A stretch of DNA of 6,787 nucleotides from JBDKTK01 sp039680225 (lineage in GTDB: Bacteria; Desulfobacterota; Syntrophia; Syntrophales; UBA4778): contig JBDKTK010000066.1 of NCBI GenBank assembly GCA_039680225.1, positions 1 to 6,787 on the forward strand, given 5' to 3'. Position numbers and translations under genes: made by a program. Shown here in pieces: positions 1 through 4,771 of this stretch; positions within the stretch are counted from its first letter, which is position 1; each line of letters starts with the position of its first letter. Under the pieces are notes generated by a model. The model saw only the letters and a program-made list of their open reading frames with translations. It did no database searches and was not told the DNA's origin.

Positions 1-197
1 ACGATTTCCCTGCCGCCGGAGAGCCTCAGTTTCAGGAACTTCCCTTCCCTGCCGACTTCCTCGACCCGGCAATTGCAGACGTTTTCCAGTTTGCCGATGC
101 GGTCCTTGTCCAGCACCTCAATGCCCAGGACTTCCGACCCGGGCAGGACCTTTTCCAACTGGCGGCGCAGCGTTTCGACTTCGGGCAGTTCAGGCAT
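1..197 (-). CDS. mutM: Formamidopyrimidine-DNA glycosylase (Fpg/MutM), N-terminal part, cut by the window edge
   Basis: This is the N-terminal 65 codons of a base-excision repair enzyme that removes oxidised purines such as 8-oxoguanine and nicks the abasic site. The protein begins MPELPEVETLRRQL, the diagnostic Fpg/Nei start. After Met removal the Pro is the Schiff-base nucleophile, and the next Glu is the second catalytic residue. The motif GREGKFLKLRL places Lys53 where the family has its conserved beta-hairpin lysine (about Lys57 in E. coli). The frame is open from the ATG at 195-197 to the left edge, so the helix-two-turn-helix and zinc finger lie outside. PELPEVE favours Fpg over Nei, but the missing C terminus leaves a small chance of another family member. 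An AAGGAA sequence (complement of 212-217) lies about 14 nt upstream of the start, which is rather far. The gene is divergent from the lipoprotein gene, with 159 bp between them. Confidence 0.93.
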   Translation of the reverse strand, partial: MPELPEVETLRRQLEKVLPGSEVLGIEVLDKDRIGKLENVCNCRVEEVGREGKFLKLRLSGGREI

Positions 198-230
198 AAT
201 AATAAGATATTTTCCTTAATATTTTTCTGA

Positions 231-259
231 AATGTACCATATATTGACTTACATGTCAT
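231..259 (-). promoter_or_regulatory. Possible sigma70-type promoter for mutM
   Basis: Read on the minus strand, ATGACA (complement of 254-259) and TACATT (complement of 231-236) are separated by 17 nt. This matches the -35 box at 5 of 6 positions and the -10 box at 4 of 6. It would start transcription close to position 224, giving a leader of roughly 27 nt before the mutM ATG. The region is AT-rich, so chance matches are likely. No other regulatory site is evident on this strand between the two genes. Confidence 0.35.
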
Positions 260-270
260 ACTGGGATAAC
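244..270 (+). promoter_or_regulatory. Weak candidate promoter for the lipoprotein gene
   Basis: TTGACT at 244-249 is a 5 of 6 match to a -35 box. The best nearby -10 candidate is GATAAC at 265-270, but the spacer is only 15 nt. It is listed because it is the only plausible plus-strand promoter in this 159-bp gap, and it could be a chance match. It overlaps the candidate mutM promoter on the other strand. Confidence 0.2.
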
Positions 271-343
271 GATGACATTGTGGTGGTTCTGGTTTGTCAT
301 TTAGTGTCCTTCTTTAAACAAATACCTGTGAATTCAAATCTAA

Positions 344-350
344 GAAGGGG
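344..350 (+). promoter_or_regulatory. Ribosome binding site of the lipoprotein gene
   Basis: GAAGGGG ends 6 nt before the GTG at 357-359. It supports use of this GTG, which is directly followed by a textbook lipoprotein signal peptide. Confidence 0.7.
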
Positions 351-356
351 CATACT

Positions 357-878
357 GTGAAACGATATATCGAATTTTCTTTGCTAGTTTTATTCATAAG
401 TGCTGCGACCGGCTGTGCCAATCCTCTACACCAGGCTACATCTATTGACTATGGAGACCAGTGCAGAAAAGCCGAAATTGCGGGCAGATTGGATATTGCA
501 GAGCAGGCCTGCTACCGGGCGTTAGTAAATGTAGACTGGGGTAATCTTGGAGAGGAACAGAAATCAATGAGAATGTACAACCTCGCCAGGATCAAACGCA
601 AGTTGGGCAAGTATGATGAAGCCGAGAGACTGCTTAAGGACTCTTTGGCTATTGAAGAAAAACAGGCAGAACCTTCAAACGAAAGGATCGGAAGACGTCT
701 GGCCGAACTGGCAATCCTTTACGGGCAGAAAGAACAATACCTAAAGGGATTACCCTATGTGGAGAAGCTGTATTCTTTTGCCGATATATACAAGGGAAAT
801 GAAAGAGAAACGATAGCTTTAATATTTTTTGCCTATTCTGCGGAAATCAAAAAAAAAACAACAAAACGAAACGGGTGA
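357..878 (+). CDS. TPR-like lipoprotein, C terminus apparently frameshifted
   Basis: I do not recognise a named family. The gene starts with GTG. The first 19 residues form a lipoprotein signal peptide: KR near the N terminus, a hydrophobic stretch, then the lipobox ATGC with Cys20 as the acylation site, so the mature protein should be membrane anchored and face the periplasm. The rest is helical and charged. Residues about 72-103 (NLARIKRKLGKYDEAERLL and following) look like a TPR unit; residues 33-55 and 112-140 are compatible with weaker repeats. Such proteins usually act as protein-interaction scaffolds, but the partner here is unknown. The frame ends KKKTTKRNG just after ten consecutive A at 849-858. 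Removing one A joins it to a sensible helical tail ending at 942, giving a protein of 194 residues. The gene looks AT-richer than its neighbours, which may indicate relaxed selection or acquisition. It appears monocistronic. Confidence 0.75.
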   Translation: MKRYIEFSLLVLFISAATGCANPLHQATSIDYGDQCRKAEIAGRLDIAEQACYRALVNVDWGNLGEEQKSMRMYNLARIKRKLGKYDEAERLLKDSLAIEEKQAEPSNERIGRRLAELAILYGQKEQYLKGLPYVEKLYSFADIYKGNERETIALIFFAYSAEIKKKTTKRNG

Positions 879-945
879 AAAGTTCTTGATAAAGGCTCGA
901 GAAATGGGTTTTGATCCTGCTAAATTGAAGACTAAGAAATAATAA
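859..945 (+). other. Out-of-frame C-terminal continuation of the lipoprotein
   Basis: In the frame reached by losing one A from the A10 tract, codons run CAA CAA AAC GAA from 859 to a tandem TAA TAA at 940-945. They encode KQQNETGEKFLIKAREMG when the last Lys of the tract is included, then FDPAKLKTKK. A lysine-rich helix with a tail of this kind is a typical end for small repeat lipoproteins. The tandem in-frame stop and the terminator-like hairpin about 45 bp later suggest that 942 is the ancestral end. Whether the tail is made depends on whether the A10 is real and whether slippage occurs. Confidence 0.6.
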
Positions 946-987
946 GCCGGCCATACGCAAAGAATTCAGGCGCGCTGTTTATATAGT

Positions 988-1018
988 AAACTGGGCGGCC
1001 CGAAAGGCCGCCCAGTTT
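988..1018. terminator. Bidirectional intrinsic terminator
   Basis: AAACTGGGCGGCC at 988-1000 and GGCCGCCCAGTTT at 1006-1018 form a perfect 13-bp stem with a 5-nt loop (CGAAA). It sits between the converging lipoprotein gene and the carboxylase operon, 3 bp past the stop codon of the latter (at 1022-1024). The A and T flanks are short and symmetrical, so either strand gives a GC-rich hairpin followed by a few U. The U-tract is modest, so efficiency may vary. Confidence 0.8.
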
Positions 1019-1021
1019 CAT

Positions 1022-2971
1022 TCACGCCGCTGCCGCGACGGTTATCATTATGAGCGGGTCGCCCACGGAGACGCTGTCGCCGGGAGACACCGTGATCTCG
1101 GCAATCTTCCCGCTCACCTCGGAAACCACGTTGGTGATCATCTTCATGGCTTCGAGGACGACCAGCACTTCGCCGGCCAGGATGTCGTCTCCCACTCCCA
1201 CAGGGACCTCATTTACCGTGCCCGCCAATGGTGACCGGATGTCGCCGGACTTGGCGAGCGCCTGGATCTCCTTCGGGCTCAGTGTCTTTGCCCTTTCCGT
1301 TTTTGCGCCGGCCTCCTCTATCTGGGTGAGGATCGGCTCGGTGTGGTGGTCGACCACCAGGTAAGTAATTATATCCTGGTCCTTGGTGCGCCGCTGCGGG
1401 CCGACTTCGATCACATGCAGTTTCCCATAGGCATCGGGGAATTCGAACTTGTCGCCCAGGTTGAACCCGCCGCGGTGGAACCAGATCTTCGGGGGCAGCG
1501 CCCAGGTCTTCCCGTACTTCTCCTCGAATTTGAGGAAAGCCACGGCATCATTGGGATGCTGCAGGTAAAGGACGAGTTCGTCCTCGGTGGCCGGCCTTCC
1601 CATCCTGTGCTCCAGGACGCGCTTTTCAATATCCAAATCTATATCTTCGATCTTCTGGTAGCCCCCGTCGCGCTCGACTATCTTCTTCCAGTCGGGGCCG
1701 AATATCGATTTATAAATATCCGCGCTTGGCTTGTAGAACGGGAACTCCCCGTACCTTTCGAGCAGGAGGTTCTTGAGATCGTCGCTCACGTCCTTGTACC
1801 TGGCCTGCTTCAGAGTATTGTTGACCGCCGTGGTCCAGAGGATCTGCGAGCCCGGGGTGACGCTCCACCAGTTCCCGAGTTCCACCTGGACATGGGGGAG
1901 TTCGTCCTGGAGGATCTGCGGCATCAGGTGAAGGAAACCGCCCTTGACGGCCTGCTCGAAACTGGAGCCGGTCGCGCCTCCCGGAAGTTTGTGTATCTGA
2001 ACAGACGGGTCGAACCCCAGGAACTGCGATTCGAAATCGCGGTAATACTCGCGCTCGGGGCGCAGCCTGTTCGAAGTGTCGATGACCGGCTGTTTCTCCA
2101 ACCCGACCGCCTTATGGCCATACTCCTCAAGTGTTTCGACAACCGTCAAAAGCGGCGGCGGCCCGTAGAAGCCGGTGAAGGCGTGATCGGCCGCGTCAAC
2201 GATCTTTGCGCCGTTGCGGACGGCTTCGACGATCCTGCCGATATCGTTGCCGTCGGTATTATGGCCGTGATAATGGATCACCAGATCGGGGTACTTGTCC
2301 ATGATGGCTTTGACGAGATCGCCGATCCTCTTGGCTGTCCCCAATCCGGCGTGGTTCTTGATGCACAGTATTATGTCCGGCCCGGTGACGTCCAGGATTT
2401 CCCCGATTTTGCCGACGTAATACTTATCGGAGTGCTCCTTACCGGTTGAGAAGCAGATGGAGGGTTCGAGTATCCGCCCCGCCTTTTTCACTTCCTCGAA
2501 CACCGGCAGCATGTTTGGTATGTAGTTGAGGAAGTCGAACACGCGCCAGACGTGGACGTAGCGGGAAAAGCTCTGGACCGTGAGGCGGATGACGTTCTCC
2601 GGATACGGCCGGTACCCGAAGAGGTTAACGCCCCGGCAGAGGGTCTGGAACAGCGTGTCGGGCATATAGGAGCTCAGCACTTCGAGCTTTTCGAGCGGGT
2701 TCATCTGCTTGCGGAGCAGGTCAACGTGGACCGATGCGCCCCCGGTTATTTCAATGGAAAAAAATCCCGCGGCGTTCCTTTCCGCCGAAACCAGGATCTG
2801 CGTGTGCGGCATGACCCTGTTCTTGTAATCGGACTGGGAAAGGTCCCTCTCCGTATTGGTCACGTAATATCCGCCGGCGCGCCTCACCTGGTCAAGGATG
2901 GATTTAACGCCCCTGTTGGTCAACTCCGCGGGGGTTATCCTCTCCGGTATTTTTGCTTTTCTCCTGCTCAT
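1022..2971 (-). CDS. Divergent pyruvate carboxylase subunit B-like protein (carboxyltransferase plus biotin carrier domain)
   Basis: This 649-residue protein is the carboxyltransferase-BCCP half of a biotin-dependent carboxylase. Residues about 32-290 form an HMGL/DRE-TIM-like barrel. The metal-ligand set of the PycB/OadA/transcarboxylase 5S family is visible: Asp43 in RDLSQS, Lys205 in CIKNHAGL (the usual carbamylated Lys), and His235/His237 in HYHGHN. FDFLNYIPNM (145-154) resembles the pyruvate carboxylase motif FDSLNYLPNM. A conserved carboxylase domain follows, with PGG at 330-332 and VTPGSQ at 371-376. The C terminus (about 577-645) is a biotinyl domain with EAMKM at 607-611, so Lys610 is biotinylated. 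Length matches two-subunit PycB or CfiA. Divergent points: IKDM is IKNH, HTHDT is HGHNT, TSQPS is replaced by YGPPP (269-273), and PGGQYTN by PGGATGS. The acceptor is probably pyruvate or another 2-oxo acid, but is not proven. The gene is second in the operon, 55 bp after the biotin carboxylase gene, with AGGAG 11 nt before the ATG. Confidence 0.85.
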   Translation of the reverse strand: MSRRKAKIPERITPAELTNRGVKSILDQVRRAGGYYVTNTERDLSQSDYKNRVMPHTQILVSAERNAAGFFSIEITGGASVHVDLLRKQMNPLEKLEVLSSYMPDTLFQTLCRGVNLFGYRPYPENVIRLTVQSFSRYVHVWRVFDFLNYIPNMLPVFEEVKKAGRILEPSICFSTGKEHSDKYYVGKIGEILDVTGPDIILCIKNHAGLGTAKRIGDLVKAIMDKYPDLVIHYHGHNTDGNDIGRIVEAVRNGAKIVDAADHAFTGFYGPPPLLTVVETLEEYGHKAVGLEKQPVIDTSNRLRPEREYYRDFESQFLGFDPSVQIHKLPGGATGSSFEQAVKGGFLHLMPQILQDELPHVQVELGNWWSVTPGSQILWTTAVNNTLKQARYKDVSDDLKNLLLERYGEFPFYKPSADIYKSIFGPDWKKIVERDGGYQKIEDIDLDIEKRVLEHRMGRPATEDELVLYLQHPNDAVAFLKFEEKYGKTWALPPKIWFHRGGFNLGDKFEFPDAYGKLHVIEVGPQRRTKDQDIITYLVVDHHTEPILTQIEEAGAKTERAKTLSPKEIQALAKSGDIRSPLAGTVNEVPVGVGDDILAGEVLVVLEAMKMITNVVSEVSGKIAEITVSPGDSVSVGDPLIMITVAAAA

Positions 2972-2982
2972 TAAATATTTCT

Positions 2983-2987
2983 CTCCT
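2983..2987 (-). promoter_or_regulatory. Ribosome binding site of the carboxyltransferase gene
   Basis: AGGAG on the minus strand lies 11 nt before the ATG at 2969-2971. It fixes the start at MSRRKAKIPE and shows independent translation initiation within the operon, since the upstream gene ends 55 bp earlier. No separate promoter or terminator is evident in the 55-bp gap. Confidence 0.65.
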
Positions 2988-3026
2988 GAGTGTCTGCTTG
3001 CTTGCTGCTCCCATCCTCAAGCGGGA

Positions 3027-4478
3027 TCAGTAAGCGTATGGATTGACCTTCTTGGAATGGATTTCCGCAATCAGCTTGGAGAGCTTTGCGATTTCCCTTT
3101 CCTGCTCGGGGTAATCGAAGATTCCCGGATGGGTGTCGATATAAGAGGTATTGAAAACGCCCTTCCTGAAATCCGGTTCGTCGCATATCGAAAGATAGAA
3201 TGGGATCGTGGTCTTCGGGCCTACGATAAGGAAGTCGTTCAACGCCCTCTTGAGACGCTGGATCGTGTGTTCCCAGTTGAAGCTGCGGATCGTGAGCTTC
3301 ACGAGGAGCGAGTCGTACTCAGTCGGGATCTTGTATCCCTGGTACGCCACGCCGTCCAGCCGGATTCCGGGGCCGCCGGGAGACTGGTACACTTCCACCC
3401 TTTTGCCGCCCTCGGGCATGAAGTTCGTTTTCGGGTCTTCGGCATTTATCCTGACCTGGACCGCCTTCCCGATGAGCTGCACATTCTCGGACGGGATATT
3501 GAGCTTGCCGCCTTCGGCAATCAGGATCTGCTGTCTCACTATATCGACTCCGGTCAGGACCTCGGTCACGGTGTGCTCGACCTGCAGTCTCGTGTTGACT
3601 TCCATGAACCAGAACTTGTTCGTGGCGGGGTCGACCAGGAACTCGACCGTCCCGGCATTGACGTAGCCGGCCTTCTTTGCGGCCCTGATCGCCGCGTCGT
3701 GCATGGCTTCCAGGACATCGGCGGGCAGGTCGGCCGGCGCGATTTCCAGGAGCTTCTGGTGACGTCGCTGGATCGAGCAGTCCCTGGTGCCCAGGTGAAT
3801 GGTGTTGCCGTGATTGTCGGCAAGGATCTGCACTTCCACGTGGCGCGGCGATTCAACGCACTTCTCGATATATATGCTGTCGTCGTTGAAGGCCGAGAGC
3901 GCCTCGGTCCTCGCCATCGGCAGCTGGGCCCGCAGTTCCGCCTCGTTCTTTATCTTCCTGATCCCGCGCCCCCCTCCGCCGCATGACGCCTTCAGCATTA
4001 TCGGGAACCCGGCTTCATTCCCGAACTTGAGGGCCGCATCGATGCCGGCGTCGCCCGCAGGCAGGTTGTCGGTCCCGGGGATAAAAGGTATCCCCGCCTC
4101 TTTCATTATCTTCCTGGCAATGACCTTGTCGCCGAGATTGCTGATGACATGAGGGGGAGGCCCGATGAATATGATCCCGGCTTCTTCGCAAGCCGCTGAA
4201 AAATCCGCATTCTCCGCGAGGAAACCGTACCCCGGGTGTATGGCGTCGGCGCCCGACTTCCTTGCGGCCCAGATGATCTTGTCGATGCTCAGGTAATCCT
4301 TGCGCGGGCCGTCGCCTATCAGGACCGCCTGGTCGGCGAACCTCAGGTAAAAGGCCTCGCTGTCCGGTTTTTCGTAAACGGCGACCGCATCGAGCCCGAG
4401 TTCCTTGACCGTTCTCATGATACGCAGGGCGATCTCGCCCCGGTTGGCTACAAGCACTCTTTTGATCTTCTTTTTCAT
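3027..4478 (-). CDS. Biotin carboxylase subunit (PycA/AccC-type)
   Basis: This 483-residue ATP-grasp enzyme carboxylates the biotin carried by its partner, using ATP and bicarbonate. The N terminus MKKKIKRVLVANRGEIALRI is the classic start. Further motifs in order are HPGYGFLAEN (81-90), the glycine-rich ATP lid KASCGGGGRGIR (163-174), RHVEVQ (212-217), RDCSIQRRHQKLLE (232-245), FMEVNTRLQVEHTVTE (291-306, including the metal and bicarbonate residues Glu293, Asn295, Arg297) and VRINAEDP (342-349, the conserved Arg at 343). All catalytic residues I can place are intact. The C-terminal tail beyond about 445 (IDTHPG to VNPYAY) is longer than in E. coli AccC and resembles PycA-type subunits. The frame stays open upstream to an ATG at 4646, but those 56 codons are low-complexity in style, not family-like, and overlap the promoter; AGGAG sits 3 nt before the ATG at 4476-4478. 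The adjoining carboxyltransferase-BCCP gene indicates PycAB-like rather than acetyl-CoA carboxylase function. Confidence 0.92.
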   Translation of the reverse strand: MKKKIKRVLVANRGEIALRIMRTVKELGLDAVAVYEKPDSEAFYLRFADQAVLIGDGPRKDYLSIDKIIWAARKSGADAIHPGYGFLAENADFSAACEEAGIIFIGPPPHVISNLGDKVIARKIMKEAGIPFIPGTDNLPAGDAGIDAALKFGNEAGFPIMLKASCGGGGRGIRKIKNEAELRAQLPMARTEALSAFNDDSIYIEKCVESPRHVEVQILADNHGNTIHLGTRDCSIQRRHQKLLEIAPADLPADVLEAMHDAAIRAAKKAGYVNAGTVEFLVDPATNKFWFMEVNTRLQVEHTVTEVLTGVDIVRQQILIAEGGKLNIPSENVQLIGKAVQVRINAEDPKTNFMPEGGKRVEVYQSPGGPGIRLDGVAYQGYKIPTEYDSLLVKLTIRSFNWEHTIQRLKRALNDFLIVGPKTTIPFYLSICDEPDFRKGVFNTSYIDTHPGIFDYPEQEREIAKLSKLIAEIHSKKVNPYAY

Positions 4479-4481
4479 GTT

Positions 4482-4486
4482 CTCCT
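4482..4486 (-). promoter_or_regulatory. Ribosome binding site of the biotin carboxylase gene
   Basis: AGGAG on the minus strand ends 3 nt before the ATG at 4478. The spacing is shorter than usual, but it is the only good Shine-Dalgarno sequence near the family-consistent start, and it decides against the upstream ATG at 4646. Confidence 0.6.
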
Positions 4487-4509
4487 GTATAAAAAATATC
4501 GAGTTAAGC

Positions 4510-4559
4510 ACGGCTTTATACTTTTTTCGCCCGATCATTGTCAAGCGGATATAAGCCGT
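4510..4559. repeat. Imperfect inverted repeat flanking the carboxylase promoter
   Basis: ACGGCTTTATA at 4510-4520 and TATAAGCCGT at 4550-4559 are inverted copies, with one extra T in the first. The left arm covers the -10 box and the right arm lies just upstream of the -35 box, with arm centres about 40 bp apart. The placement suits a regulator that binds both halves, but no known operator is recognised and chance cannot be excluded. Confidence 0.4.
4515..4544 (-). promoter_or_regulatory. Sigma70-type promoter of the biotin carboxylase operon
   Basis: On the minus strand, TTGACA (complement of 4539-4544, a perfect -35 box) is followed after 18 nt by TATAAA (complement of 4515-4520, 5 of 6). 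Transcription would begin near 4508, giving a leader of about 30 nt before the start codon at 4478. An imperfect inverted repeat brackets this promoter. Confidence 0.75.
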
Positions 4560-4675
4560 AATCACAGAGGAAAAGGGCAGTTGGGGGCTCAGGCGATAAC
4601 TATTGAATTCATGAATTGAGGGGCGCTTGTTTCGGCAAATCATCATTTAACACAGGTGTTTATCCCAGAATTATC

Positions 4676-4704
4676 TTGACAATTGTAGGATGAAGGGATA
4701 GAAA
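4676..4704 (+). promoter_or_regulatory. Sigma70-type promoter of the EF-G-like gene
   Basis: A perfect -35 box TTGACA at 4676-4681 and TAGAAA at 4699-4704 (4 of 6) have the ideal 17-nt spacer. Transcription would start near 4711, leaving an untranslated leader of about 60 nt. Confidence 0.6.
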
Positions 4705-4760
4705 ATTGCGTTTAATATTCAATGCTTTCATAAGTACATTCATAATATTCAGGGGCTGGA

Positions 4761-4766
4761 AAGGAG
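4761..4766 (+). promoter_or_regulatory. Ribosome binding site of the EF-G-like gene
   Basis: AAGGAG lies 5 nt before the ATG at 4772-4774. It is a strong site and supports the start at MAKYEPKSLR. Confidence 0.8.
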
Positions 4767-4771
4767 TAAGT

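Larger units (their letters stand above)
4479..4771. other. Divergent intergenic region between the carboxylase operon and the EF-G-like gene
   Basis: This 293-bp gap holds one promoter for each direction, the inverted repeat at 4510-4559, and a perfect 12-bp palindrome AATTCATGAATT at 4606-4617. I see no tRNA, riboswitch-like fold or small gene in it. The minus-strand reading frame that crosses it is an upstream extension of the biotin carboxylase frame without family similarity. Confidence 0.6.

Noticed and set aside
32..259. Minus-strand open frame of 75 codons at the left edge
   Set aside because: It is in a different frame from mutM over the same bases; the MPELPEVET frame starting at 197 is the real gene.
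977..991. Small GTTTA-TAAAC hairpin overlapping the terminator
   Set aside because: A 5-bp AT-rich stem is too weak to matter beside the 13-bp GC-rich hairpin it overlaps.
1343..2449. Long plus-strand open frame of 368 codons
   Set aside because: It is the antisense shadow of the carboxyltransferase gene; the translation has no recognisable domain and the minus strand carries clear family motifs.
2898..3986. Long plus-strand open frame of 362 codons
   Set aside because: It lies antisense to the biotin carboxylase and the start of the carboxyltransferase gene, an effect of GC-rich codon bias.
4661..4700. TATCCC and GGGATA inverted pair around the EF-G promoter -35 box
   Set aside because: Only 6 bp per arm with a long spacer, within chance expectation for an AT-rich intergenic region.
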